DNA from: Salinactinospora qingdaonensis
GTDB lineage: Bacteria > Actinomycetota > Actinomycetes > Streptosporangiales > Streptosporangiaceae
Direction of reading: 5' to 3'
Length of the DNA: 64,000 bases
Assembly: GCF_039539445.1 (NCBI RefSeq)
Contig: NZ_BAABDD010000009.1
Coordinates: 161,570 to 225,569 of the forward strand
Made by a program: the position numbers and the translations under genes. This document shows, piece by piece, positions 1-8,068 of the stretch. The notes below the pieces were generated by a model. The model ran no database searches, had not been told where the DNA came from, and saw only the letters and a list, made by a program, of their open reading frames with translations. Each line of letters begins with the position of its first letter. Within the stretch, counting starts at the first letter, position 1.

Positions 1-2
1 GC

Positions 3-521
3 CTGCTGCAATACCGCGCCTACAAGCAGGTCTCGGGGGTGCTCGCCGAGCGTTTCGCCGTTCAGGGACGGCGGTTCCCGCGGGCCGTCTCCCTAGAGGC
101 GCCCTTCGCCGACCTGCGCCCCGAGGTGCTCATCAAGCTCGGCCCCCAGGAGTTCGCGGCGCTGGCCGCGCGGGTCCTCACCCCCAAGGAACCGCCCACC
201 GTTCCGGTCACCCACATTCACCAGGCCAGGACCTCGGTAAGTGAGGAGGGCGTCCTCGTGGTGGCCGCGCTGCGCGCCAACACCACCATGACGTTTGCCG
301 AGCTCACCGCCGAGTGCACCGATACATTCGAGATTGTGGCCCGCTTTTTGGCCCTGTTGGAGCTGTTTCGGGCCGAGCACGTCGAGTTCGACCAGCCGGA
401 GCCACTCAGCGAGCTCACCGTGACCTGGGTCGGCAGTGCCGAAGGCGAGGTGGCGCTGACCGACGAGTACGGCCGTACCAAGGACGACCCGGACGAGGAG
501 GGAGAGACCGCGGGTGAGTGA
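3..521 (+). CDS. scpA: Segregation and condensation protein A (ScpA), C-terminal part
   Basis: This is the C-terminal portion of the kleisin subunit of the bacterial SMC-ScpAB condensin, which organises and segregates the chromosome. The gene runs off the left edge; the frame is open from base 3 and reads LLQYRAYKQV, a stretch typical of ScpA. The last 40 or so residues before the acidic tail (TFEIVARFLALLELFRAEHV) form the winged-helix segment that contacts the SMC head. The tail is rich in Asp and Glu. The stop overlaps the GTG start of scpB by 8 bp, so the two are translationally coupled, as in most actinobacteria. Identity is clear from sequence and partner gene. Confidence 0.93.
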   Translation: MLQYRAYKQVSGVLAERFAVQGRRFPRAVSLEAPFADLRPEVLIKLGPQEFAALAARVLTPKEPPTVPVTHIHQARTSVSEEGVLVVAALRANTTMTFAELTAECTDTFEIVARFLALLELFRAEHVEFDQPEPLSELTVTWVGSAEGEVALTDEYGRTKDDPDEEGETAGE

Positions 522-1104
522 TGTCACAACCGCCGACTATGCCGACGATCCCCAGCGGTTGCGCCGCGATCTCGAAGCCGTGCTGCTGGTTGTCGACCAG
601 CCCGTCGCCCCCTACGAGCTCGCGCGCGCGTTCGGAGTGGGCGTCGACACTGTTACTGACACCTTGCGGGAACTGTCGCGCGAGTACACCGCGCAGGACC
701 GTGGCTTCGACCTGCGTGAGGTCGCCGAGGGGTGGCGCTTCTACACCCGCCCTGAGTGTGCGGCGATCGTCGAGCGCTTCCTGCGTGACGGCCACGAGGT
801 GCGCCTTACCCAGGCTGCGCTGGAAACGCTCGCGGTCGTGGCCTACCGCCAGCCGGTGTCGCGCGGGAGAGTCTCCGCCGTGCGTGGGGTGAACTGTGAC
901 GGTGTAATGCGTACCCTCGTATTGAGGGGGCTGATCGAAGAGGCCGGCCACGACACCGAATCGGGTGCGCACCTGTACCGCACCACCGGCTACTTCCTGG
1001 AGCGACTCGGCCTGCGCGGCCTCGACGAGCTCCCCGATCTCGCACCGTTCCTGCCCGACGACATCGAAGGTCTCGACGACACCGGTGAACAAACCACCAC
1101 GTAA
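514..1104 (+). CDS. scpB: Segregation and condensation protein B (ScpB)
   Basis: ScpB is the winged-helix partner of ScpA in the SMC condensin complex. The protein is 196 residues, the usual length. It shows the family's central motif, LETLAVVAYRQPVSRGRV (about residues 107-124), followed by RGVNCDGVMRTLVLRGLI and a C-terminal YRTTGYFLERLGL segment. The GTG start lies inside the end of scpA. No strong ribosome-binding site is needed because of the overlap. The end of the gene overlaps the proposed GTG start of the pseudouridine synthase by 20 bp, so scpA, scpB and rluB form one transcription unit. Confidence 0.95.
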   Translation: MSDVTTADYADDPQRLRRDLEAVLLVVDQPVAPYELARAFGVGVDTVTDTLRELSREYTAQDRGFDLREVAEGWRFYTRPECAAIVERFLRDGHEVRLTQAALETLAVVAYRQPVSRGRVSAVRGVNCDGVMRTLVLRGLIEEAGHDTESGAHLYRTTGYFLERLGLRGLDELPDLAPFLPDDIEGLDDTGEQTTT

Positions 1105-2311
1105 AAACGACACCTCCCGCGGTGAGCGGGATACCGACGACCGGCGCGGCCAGCGTGGCCGCGCTACCCCGCGCGGTGAGCGCGGCGACTCTCGCAGTTC
1201 GCGCGGGCGCGACGACCGTCAGCAGCGCCAACGGCGCCGCGACGACCAATCCTCCTCACAGGGCAAAAAAGGCAAGCAGGGTGAGGGCGCGCCGTCGCGC
1301 GGCGCCCGGGGCGACGAGCGTCCCACGCGTCGCACTGACTCCTCCCCACAACAGCCCCAGCGTGGCCGTGACGGCCGCCGTAGCGCCAAGGCGGCCGACT
1401 CCCAGGGCCACCGTGGCGGTGGGCAGCGGCCCGCCTCCGGTGCCGCCCGCGCCAAGCGCGCCACGGAAAAGTCGCTCTCTCCCCGAGCCCGCGCCAGCCT
1501 GCGCCGGTTGCGTGAGGACTACGACCCGAAGGAAGACGGCTCTGAGGATTCCGGCGCCCCGCGCGACACCTACGCCGATGTGGCCGGGGGTATTCGGTTG
1601 CAAAAGGCGCTGGCTCAGGCCGGGGTGGCTAGCCGACGCGCCAGCGAGGAGCTGATCGCCCAGGGGCGGGTCTCCATCGACGGTCAGGTGGTGCGCAGGT
1701 TCGGCGCCCGCGTCGACCCGCAGACCTCCGAAATCCGGGTTGACGGCATGCGCGTGGCCACCGCGCCCGACTTGTTGTACTTCGCCCTGAACAAGCCCCG
1801 TGGCGTGATCAGTACGATGTCGGACCCTGAGGGGCGCCCCACGCTGGCCGACTACGCCGGCCAGACCCAGGAGCGGCTGTTCCACGTGGGCCGGCTCGAC
1901 ACCGACACTGAAGGTCTGATCCTGCTCACCAACGACGGTGAGCTCGCCAATCGGCTCACCCACCCCAGTTACAAGGTCAGCAAGACCTACCTCGCCAATG
2001 TGGTCGGCCCGGTCTCCCAGCGCGAGCTGCGTCGCCAGTTGCGCGAGGGCGTCACGCTTGAGGACGGACCCGTCGACGTCGACTCCATCCGTGTCGTGGA
2101 GAACGGCGAGGCCAGGGCGCTGCTGGAGATCCGGCTCCACGAGGGGCGCAAGCACATCGTGCGACGGTTGCTGGACGCCCTGGGCCACCCCGTCATGGAC
2201 CTGGCCCGCACCCAGGTGGGGCCGGTCGGCCTGCATACCCTCAAACCCGGCACGATGCGCGCCCTGACCGCCCAGGAGGTCAGCGAACTCTACACATCAG
2301 CGGGGATGTAA
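1085..2311 (+). CDS. Ribosomal large-subunit pseudouridine synthase (RsuA/RluB family) with long basic N-terminal extension
   Basis: The protein isomerises a uridine in rRNA, most likely in 23S (RluB-like). An S4 RNA-binding domain starts near residue 170 (RLQKALAQAGVASRRASEEL) and is followed by the catalytic domain with GRLDTDTEGLILLTND, whose Asp (about residue 272) is the catalytic residue. I chose GTG 1085 because an earlier ATG at 965 lies deep inside scpB and gives non-native sequence; this start overlaps scpB by 20 bp. The first 168 or so residues are low-complexity, rich in Arg, Ser, Asp, Gly and Gln, as in many actinobacterial orthologues, and are probably disordered and RNA-binding. 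Order scpA-scpB-rluB is conserved. The exact start is less sure than the function. Confidence 0.9.
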   Translation: MNKPPRKNDTSRGERDTDDRRGQRGRATPRGERGDSRSSRGRDDRQQRQRRRDDQSSSQGKKGKQGEGAPSRGARGDERPTRRTDSSPQQPQRGRDGRRSAKAADSQGHRGGGQRPASGAARAKRATEKSLSPRARASLRRLREDYDPKEDGSEDSGAPRDTYADVAGGIRLQKALAQAGVASRRASEELIAQGRVSIDGQVVRRFGARVDPQTSEIRVDGMRVATAPDLLYFALNKPRGVISTMSDPEGRPTLADYAGQTQERLFHVGRLDTDTEGLILLTNDGELANRLTHPSYKVSKTYLANVVGPVSQRELRRQLREGVTLEDGPVDVDSIRVVENGEARALLEIRLHEGRKHIVRRLLDALGHPVMDLARTQVGPVGLHTLKPGTMRALTAQEVSELYTSAGM

Positions 2312-2356
2312 TACTTTAATTCCGCAGGGTGATATAAAATGAGCGGAGGGTGACAA

Positions 2357-2719
2357 TTGGCGGTTCGAGCGATTCGTGGTGCGGTTCAGGTGGCAGCCGA
2401 CGAGCGTGAGCTGATCCTGGAGGCCACTGCTGAACTGGTATCGGAGGTCATGCGGCGCAACGAATTGACCACCGAGGAGTTCATCAGCGTCCTCTTCACC
2501 GCCACCCCCGACCTCACCTCGGAATTCCCTGCCCTCGCCGCGCGCAAGCTCGGGTTCACCGATGTGCCCCTCATCTGCGCCGCCGAGATCGCCGCCCCTC
2601 ACGGGCTGGAGCGGGTGGTGCGGGTGATGGCTCACGTGGAAACCGACAAACCCCGCGCTGACCTACAGCACGTCTACCTGCGTGGTGCTCAGGCACTGCG
2701 CCTCGACATCGCGCAGTGA
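2357..2719 (+). CDS. aroH: Chorismate mutase, AroH type
   Basis: AroH converts chorismate to prephenate, the branch point to phenylalanine and tyrosine. The 120-residue protein has the monofunctional trimeric AroH fold. The active-site residues known from Bacillus AroH are recognisable one position earlier: Arg7, Cys74 and Glu77 (CAAE), Arg89 and Tyr107 (HVYLRG). The start is TTG, supported by GGAGGG 7-12 bases upstream. An AT-rich patch with TATAAA at 2333-2338 sits just before the gene and could be a -10 element, although no clear -35 is visible. The next gene is prephenate dehydrogenase, the following pathway step. Confidence 0.95.
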   Translation: MAVRAIRGAVQVAADERELILEATAELVSEVMRRNELTTEEFISVLFTATPDLTSEFPALAARKLGFTDVPLICAAEIAAPHGLERVVRVMAHVETDKPRADLQHVYLRGAQALRLDIAQ

Positions 2720-2742
2720 CCAACCGCCGGCGTCGGCGGCCC

Positions 2743-2781
2743 CGCCGTGCACGTCCCGCCGACGCCGGGACGTGCACGGCG
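2743..2781 (+). terminator. Perfect 16-bp inverted repeat between aroH and tyrA
   Basis: Arms at 2743-2758 and 2766-2781 are perfectly complementary with a 7-base loop. There is no T-tract, as is common for actinobacterial terminators. It lies just after aroH and before the tyrA promoter region, so it could end or attenuate aroH transcription. Confidence 0.6.
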
Positions 2782-2860
2782 AGGCTTGCGCCACCATCCG
2801 TCTCAGTCAACTAGCCTGGTACCGTTCACGGTCGGCGATACCAGGGGGTGGCGAGAGGCC

Positions 2861-3940
2861 ATGCTCAGGCGTGCTGTGGTGATCGGAGCTGGCCTGATCG
2901 GCACCTCCATAGCACTGGCGCTGCGCGAGCACGAGATCGAGGTCGCCCTCGCCGACCGCGATCCCGCCACGCTGCGACTGGCCAGCGAACTCGGCGCCGG
3001 CACAGCGCTCGACCCCGACACCGCCGGCCCGCCGGCTGACATCGCCGTCATCGCGGCCCCACCGGCCGTGGTCGCCCACCTGCTGTACGACGCCCAAGAG
3101 CGCGGCCTCGCCCACGTCTACACCGACGCCGCCAGCGTCAAGGCCTCCCTCGTCGACCAGGCCAGCCAATTGGGGTGCGACCTGACCACCTACGTGCCTG
3201 CCCACCCCATGGGCGGCAGCGAGAAGCACGGCCCCTCCGCCGCACGCGCCGACCTCTTCCTGGGGCGTCCCTGGGCGGTGTGCCCCACCGGCAAAGCCAA
3301 GCCCGAAGCGGTCGCGCTGGTCATGGAACTGGCTCGGATGTGTGGGGCCGACCCGATGCGCATCGACGCCCACACCCACGACCAAGCCGTAGCGCTCGTC
3401 TCACACGCTCCCCACGTCGCCGCCGCCGCGGTCGCCGCACGCCTCGTCGACGGCGACAGCGAGACGCTCGCCCTGTGCGGTCAGGGCGTACGCGACGTCA
3501 CGCGAGTCGCCGGAGGCGACCCCACGCTGTGGACGGAGATCCTGCGCCACAACCCACTGCCTGTGGCCGAGGTGCTGGAAGCCGTCGCCGCCGACCTGGC
3601 CGGCGTCGCCCAAGGGCTGCGCGCCGGCGCCGATCCCCCCCACCCCGACGTGCGCGACCTGCTTGAACGGGGCCGGTCGGGGTGCGCTCGCCTGCCCGGC
3701 AAACACGGTGCCCACCGCACCCCCGACTACACCGTGGTGCCAGTGGTCATCCCCGACGAGCCCGGCGCGTTGGGGCGCCTCTTCGCCGCTGCCGGCGAGG
3801 CGGAGTGCAACATCGAAGACGTGCAGATCGACCACTCTCCCGGACGGCCCGTCGGTGTGGCCCAACTTTCCGTCATGCCCGCCACAGCCGACGTTCTCGC
3901 CCGGGAGTTGAGCAAACGCGGATGGTCGGTGCACGCCTGA
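2861..3940 (+). CDS. tyrA: Prephenate dehydrogenase (TyrA) with C-terminal ACT domain
   Basis: The enzyme oxidatively decarboxylates prephenate to 4-hydroxyphenylpyruvate for tyrosine synthesis, using NAD. The dinucleotide-binding motif GAGLIGTS is at residues 9-16 and the active-site stretch HPMGGSEKHG begins at His115. The last 70 or so residues (PVVIPDEPGALGRLFAAAGE onward) form an ACT domain, suggesting feedback control by tyrosine. I take ATG 2861 as the start because the Rossmann strand begins immediately after it and upstream in-frame sequence lies in the inverted repeat; the resulting 359 residues fit the family. It lies between aroH and cmk. Confidence 0.94.
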   Translation: MLRRAVVIGAGLIGTSIALALREHEIEVALADRDPATLRLASELGAGTALDPDTAGPPADIAVIAAPPAVVAHLLYDAQERGLAHVYTDAASVKASLVDQASQLGCDLTTYVPAHPMGGSEKHGPSAARADLFLGRPWAVCPTGKAKPEAVALVMELARMCGADPMRIDAHTHDQAVALVSHAPHVAAAAVAARLVDGDSETLALCGQGVRDVTRVAGGDPTLWTEILRHNPLPVAEVLEAVAADLAGVAQGLRAGADPPHPDVRDLLERGRSGCARLPGKHGAHRTPDYTVVPVVIPDEPGALGRLFAAAGEAECNIEDVQIDHSPGRPVGVAQLSVMPATADVLARELSKRGWSVHA

Positions 3941-4091
3941 GCAGGCCACACAGTCCAACGGGGCAGCGGTGGTGGCCCGCCGGACCCACCGGGCGAGCCG
4001 TTCTCGGGCACGGCCGCCGGGTCCGAGGGCTGCTGGCCGGCTGTACGCTGGTTCGTCGAAACGAGATGGAGTCGTCCCGGGGAGAGCCGAC

Positions 4092-4790
4092 GTGAACGCG
4101 CAGATCCACACTGAGGGAATCGTCATCGCTATAGACGGCCCCTCCGGATCGGGAAAGTCCAGTACCTCCCGCGGTGTGGCCACGGCCAAGGCCCTGCGCT
4201 ACCTTGACACCGGAGCCATGTACCGCGCCCTGACCTGGTGGATGCTGCAACGCGGTATCGACGTCTCCGATCCCACGGCTGTCGCCGGCGCGGCGACGAC
4301 TCCGACCATCACCATGGGCACCGACCCGGCGGCTCCCACCGTCCACGTCGACGGTACCGACGTGGCCCAGGCCATCCGCTCTCAGGAAGTCACCGCCAAC
4401 GTCAGCGCCGTCGCCTCCGTACCCGCGGTACGCGAGCGCCTCGTCGCCCTCCAACGCGAGATGATCACCGAGGCGCGCGAGCACACCTCGGGTATCGTTG
4501 TTGAAGGACGCGACATCACCACGGTCGTCGCCCCCGACGCTCAGGTGAAGCTCTTCTTGACCGCCAGCCAGGAGGCACGCGCACACCGGCGCAGCGCCGA
4601 GGTGCACTCCGAAGACGTCGCAGGCACCCAAGAGGCGTTGGCTCTACGCGACCGCCTCGACTCCAGCCGTGCCCTTTCGCCGCTGACCCAAACGGCCGAA
4701 GCCACTGAGCTGGACTCCACCGGGCTCACCCTCGAAGAGGTCATCGCACTGGTGGCCGGCCTGGCTGAGGAAGCCAGAGCCGCCGCCTGA
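4092..4790 (+). CDS. cmk: Cytidylate kinase
   Basis: Cmk phosphorylates CMP and dCMP with ATP. The P-loop is GPSGSGKSSTSRG near residue 17, followed by the substrate-binding RYLDTGAMYRALTWWML segment and the late EGRDITTVVAPDAQVKLFLT motif, all characteristic. GTG 4092 is chosen because GGGGAG precedes it by 7 bases; the 232-residue product matches the family length, whereas the longer in-frame reading adds an arginine-rich stretch with no family similarity. Genes tyrA, cmk and der follow each other in the same direction, the usual actinobacterial order. Confidence 0.94.
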   Translation: MNAQIHTEGIVIAIDGPSGSGKSSTSRGVATAKALRYLDTGAMYRALTWWMLQRGIDVSDPTAVAGAATTPTITMGTDPAAPTVHVDGTDVAQAIRSQEVTANVSAVASVPAVRERLVALQREMITEAREHTSGIVVEGRDITTVVAPDAQVKLFLTASQEARAHRRSAEVHSEDVAGTQEALALRDRLDSSRALSPLTQTAEATELDSTGLTLEEVIALVAGLAEEARAAA

Positions 4791-4899
4791 GATGGTTCTC
4801 GCCGGTAGTGGTGGCGCATAGGCTCGCGGGTGCGACATCGATCAATCCCCACGGCACGTGTCCTGGGCGCGTGGGGACACTGCAACCGGGAGTCACACG

Positions 4900-6339
4900 T
4901 TGAACAACGACACCACTGAAGTGCTAGCCGGCGCGCCTTACGACGACGTGGCCGGCGACCCTGGCGACGAGGAGGCGGCGGTCAAGCCCGTCGTCGCCGT
5001 TGTCGGCCGCCCCAACGTCGGAAAATCCTCTCTGGTCAACCGGGTGATCGGCCGCCGAGAGGCGGTCGTGGAAGACGTTCCGGGGGTCACCCGCGACCGG
5101 GTCGCCTACGACGCCTCCTGGCGGGGACGCGAATTCACCCTCGTCGACACCGGCGGTTGGGAGACCAGCGCCAGCGGTCTGGCCGCCATGGTCGCCCGCC
5201 AGGCCGAGTACGCGGCGATGACCGCTGACGTCGTCCTCTTCGTCGTCGACGCCACCACCGGAACGACCGACGCCGACGCCGCTGTGGTGCGCGTGCTGCG
5301 CCGCTCCCACAAGCCCGTCGTGCTCGCGGCCAACAAGGTCGACGGCGGTCCGCAGGACCCCAACGCGATGGAGCTGTGGAGCCTGGGCATCGGCGAGCCC
5401 CACCCGGTGAGCGCGCTGCACGGGCGCGGCTCGGGAGACCTGCTCGATGCCGTTTTCGACGCCCTGCCCGTCGAGGCGCCGCGCGAGTCGTTGGAGGAAG
5501 AACCGGGAGGGCCACGGCGCGTGGCGTTGCTCGGCCGCCCCAACGTCGGCAAGTCCAGCCTGCTCAACCGGCTGGCCGGCGAAGACCGTGTCGTCGTCGA
5601 CCCCGTGGCCGGCACCACCCGCGACGCTGTCGACGAACTGGTGGAGTTGGGCGGTATCACCTGGAAGTTCATCGACACGGCCGGCATCCGGCGCCGGTTC
5701 CGTAACTTGCAGGGCGCCGACTACTACGCCACGATGCGCACCGGCACCGCCCTGGAGCGCGCGGAAGTCGCGGTGGTGCTCCTCGACGTCAGCGAGCCGC
5801 TGGCCGAGCAGGACATCCGCATCGTCGAGCAGGTCGTGGAGTCTGGCCGGGCGCTGGTGCTGGCCTGCAACAAGTGGGACCTCCTCGACGAGGAGCGCCG
5901 CTACTACCTGGAGAAGGAGTTCGACCGCCAACTCTCCCGGGTCAGTTGGGCGCCGCGCGTCAACATCTCAGCCGCGACCGGGCGGCGGATCGACCGGCTA
6001 GTCCCGGCGATCCAGACTGGCCTGGCCAATTGGGATGCCCGAATCTCCACCGGCCGGCTCAACGGGTGGCTCAAGGAACTCGTGGCCGCCACACCGCCCC
6101 CGGTGCGCGGCGGGAAACAGCCCAAGATCCTCTTCGCGACCCAGGCCGACACCCGACCGCCCCAGTTCGTCCTGTTCACCACCGGGTTCCTGGAGGACAA
6201 CTACCGGCGCTTCATTGAGCGGCGGCTGCGCGAGGACTTCGGATTCGAGGGCACCCCGATCAAGCTCAGGATGCGCATTCGGGAGAAGAAGGGCGCCAAG
6301 GCCGCCAAGGGCAGTCCGCGCGCTAGCCGGAAGCGTTGA
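4900..6339 (+). CDS. der: Ribosome biogenesis GTPase Der (EngA)
   Basis: Der is an essential double GTPase for 50S ribosome assembly. Two G domains are visible, each with GRPNVGKS (about residues 36-43 and 212-219), with G3 motifs DTGGW and DTAGI and G4 motifs NKVD and NKWD. The C-terminal KH-like domain contains PPQFVLFTTGF and ends in a basic tail. TTG 4900 is preferred because GGGAG lies 7 bases upstream. An in-frame GTG at 4858 (493 residues) lacks a clear ribosome-binding site but cannot be excluded. The acidic N-terminal leader before the first G domain is typical of actinobacterial Der. Confidence 0.93.
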   Translation: MNNDTTEVLAGAPYDDVAGDPGDEEAAVKPVVAVVGRPNVGKSSLVNRVIGRREAVVEDVPGVTRDRVAYDASWRGREFTLVDTGGWETSASGLAAMVARQAEYAAMTADVVLFVVDATTGTTDADAAVVRVLRRSHKPVVLAANKVDGGPQDPNAMELWSLGIGEPHPVSALHGRGSGDLLDAVFDALPVEAPRESLEEEPGGPRRVALLGRPNVGKSSLLNRLAGEDRVVVDPVAGTTRDAVDELVELGGITWKFIDTAGIRRRFRNLQGADYYATMRTGTALERAEVAVVLLDVSEPLAEQDIRIVEQVVESGRALVLACNKWDLLDEERRYYLEKEFDRQLSRVSWAPRVNISAATGRRIDRLVPAIQTGLANWDARISTGRLNGWLKELVAATPPPVRGGKQPKILFATQADTRPPQFVLFTTGFLEDNYRRFIERRLREDFGFEGTPIKLRMRIREKKGAKAAKGSPRASRKR

Positions 6340-6375
6340 CCCCGCATCCCTACCGCGAGCAAGGCCACGATCTCG

Positions 6376-6888
6376 ATGTACACGATCCTCGTCAGCGCCT
6401 GTCTGATGGGCCAGCCCGTGCGCTACGACGGCCGCGCCAAGCCCACCGATCACGAGATCGTCGCGCGGTGGCGCGCGCAGGGGCGGCTGGTCTCGTTCTG
6501 TCCCGAGGTGGCCGGTGGGCTCCCGATCCCCCGGCCACCGGCCGAGATCGAGCCCGCCGCTGACTCCGCCGCGGTTCTCGGGGGTGAGGCGCGTATCCTC
6601 ACCCCCGAGAACGAGGATGTGACCGACTATTTCCTGGCCGGCGCGCGGGCTGCGCTGGCCGCAGCCCGCCACCACGACGCGCGTATCGCGGTCCTCAAAG
6701 AATCAAGCCCCTCGTGCGGTGTGCGCCGCGTCTACGACGGTTCCTTCACCGGGAGGACTCGGCCGGGGGAGGGGGTCACCGCGCGGCTGCTGCGCGAGCA
6801 CGGCCTCGCCGTGTTCAACGAGCACGAGATCGCGCAGGCCCAAACCGCGTTGCAGGCTCTGGAGAGCGGCCACGCCGCCCCTGACTGA
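6376..6888 (+). CDS. DUF523 family protein
   Basis: The 170-residue protein has all DUF523 hallmarks: SACLMGQPVRYDG near the N-terminus, FCPEVAGGLPIPRPPAEI, and the central LKESSPSCGV motif with a conserved cysteine. The biochemical role is not known to me; conserved cysteines suggest a metal or redox role, which is inference. It lies 36 bp after der in the same direction and converges with the cold-shock gene. Confidence 0.85.
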   Translation: MYTILVSACLMGQPVRYDGRAKPTDHEIVARWRAQGRLVSFCPEVAGGLPIPRPPAEIEPAADSAAVLGGEARILTPENEDVTDYFLAGARAALAAARHHDARIAVLKESSPSCGVRRVYDGSFTGRTRPGEGVTARLLREHGLAVFNEHEIAQAQTALQALESGHAAPD

Positions 6889-6923
6889 GGGGGCCGGCGC
6901 GCCGCCACTCGCTCACCACGGTT

Positions 6924-7346
6924 TTAGGACTCGACCCAGCTATGCGACTGCGCCAGCTTGAGCACGCATTTGCGTGCTTGGACCACCTGACTCCCGGTCA
7001 GTGAGGGCACCGTCTCCAGCAGTGCTTCGGTGAGTTCGTGTCGGAACTCGGCCGCCGAGAGCACGTCGCACATGCCGTCTTCAAGGTCGTCGCGCGTCCC
7101 CATCGGCGCAGAGCTTGCCTTTGTCCCCGGCGTGAAGCTCCCCCGCTCGATGATGCGCACATCGGAAGCTTTCAGCCCGCGGTCGCCGTCTTCGATGTCG
7201 AACTCGACTCGAAGCCCCGGACGGAAGAGATACTTCTCGTCCTGTAGATCATTGGCGTGCATGAAGACGTCCTCGTCCCCGTTGTCGGGAGCGATGAAGC
7301 CATAGCCGCGGACGTCATCAAAACGTACGATTTTACCCGTTGCCAC
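6924..7346 (-). CDS. Cold-shock domain protein with C-terminal extension
   Basis: The first 65 residues form an OB-fold cold-shock domain (GKIVRFDDVRGYGFIAPD, then DVFMHANDL), which binds single-stranded nucleic acid. A second region of about 60 residues (AEFRHELTEALLETVPSLTG) is a helical extension seen in larger actinobacterial paralogues. GTG 7346 is chosen because the canonical VATGKIVRF start follows and a GGGGTA stretch lies upstream; a longer start at 7385 would add 13 residues. It is probably an RNA chaperone or stress regulator in the cytoplasm. Confidence 0.88.
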   Translation of the reverse strand: MATGKIVRFDDVRGYGFIAPDNGDEDVFMHANDLQDEKYLFRPGLRVEFDIEDGDRGLKASDVRIIERGSFTPGTKASSAPMGTRDDLEDGMCDVLSAAEFRHELTEALLETVPSLTGSQVVQARKCVLKLAQSHSWVES

Positions 7347-7743
7347 CCCAGCTACCCCAATTTCAATTACCTCTATCGCGCCCAAAGCCCTTGTCCCACC
7401 ACGGGGACCGAGGGGACGCGCCCATTAAACCCACCGCCTGATCGGGGTTCCCAGCGCAGACAACGTCTTTGGTGCTGGGCGTAACCCTAACTCCGCACCC
7501 TGCTGGCAGAGCCGCCATTTGGCTCGATGAGGCCAGTCAAATCGACCGTACCACTCGAAAAGTAGGGTCCACGACCGGCGAGATGCAGGTCTAGGCTGCA
7601 CTGCCTTGGGGAAGCCGCTCCGCACCCTCCGCGGGCACAGCTTCCCTTGAGTAGCTCCCAGTCCAAGTCCCGTTACGAAAATTCCCATGCTGCACGAGAG
7701 TTGGTAACGTCCGTAGGCGAAAACCCCGAACCTGCGGGGCATC
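7347..7743. other. Intergenic region upstream of the cold-shock gene and first tRNA-Pro
   Basis: No convincing protein gene is seen. Minus-strand promoter and leader sequence of the cold-shock gene must lie in the left part. From about 7690 the sequence resembles that before the second tRNA-Pro (shared gagttggt, gtccg and ggcg blocks), so part of the tRNA promoter or leader was duplicated with the gene. Confidence 0.6.
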
Positions 7744-7820
7744 CGGGAGGTAGCGCGGTTTGGCAGCGCACTTGACTGGGGGTCAAGGGGTCGTGGGTTC
7801 AAAACCCGCCGTCTCGACCA
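7744..7820 (+). tRNA. tRNA-Pro(GGG), variant copy with G3-U70 wobble
   Basis: The 77-base cloverleaf has an encoded CCA, D-stem GCGC/GCGC, anticodon stem CTTGA/TCAAG with loop CTGGGGG (anticodon GGG) and T-stem GTGGG/CCCGC. Compared with the copy at 9663 it differs at only four bases (7749, 7757, 7804, 7814). Two of these alter the acceptor stem: position 6-67 becomes a G-G mismatch and position 3-70 becomes G-U. G3-U70 is the main identity element of alanyl-tRNA synthetase, so this tRNA may accept alanine although its anticodon reads proline codons. It could alternatively be a decaying pseudogene. Confidence 0.85.
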
Positions 7821-8068
7821 TTGAAAGTGCAGGCCACAGGCTCAGCACCTCTTCCGGTGAGGGGTGTGTCCCTCAGCGGTCAAGAATTGGTCAATGATCT
7901 TAGCTGGCGCTGTCGCCACCAGCGATTGAGCAGGCCAGGCAGGGGTGTTGTCGGGATGGGTCATGGCGATTGCGTGTTTTTGACGTTCGTGGCGCTGTGT
8001 TGGTCTTCTCCTGCGGCGTAGATTGGTGATTGGGGCCCTGGGGACCCATTCCCAAAGGAGGGGAAGCC

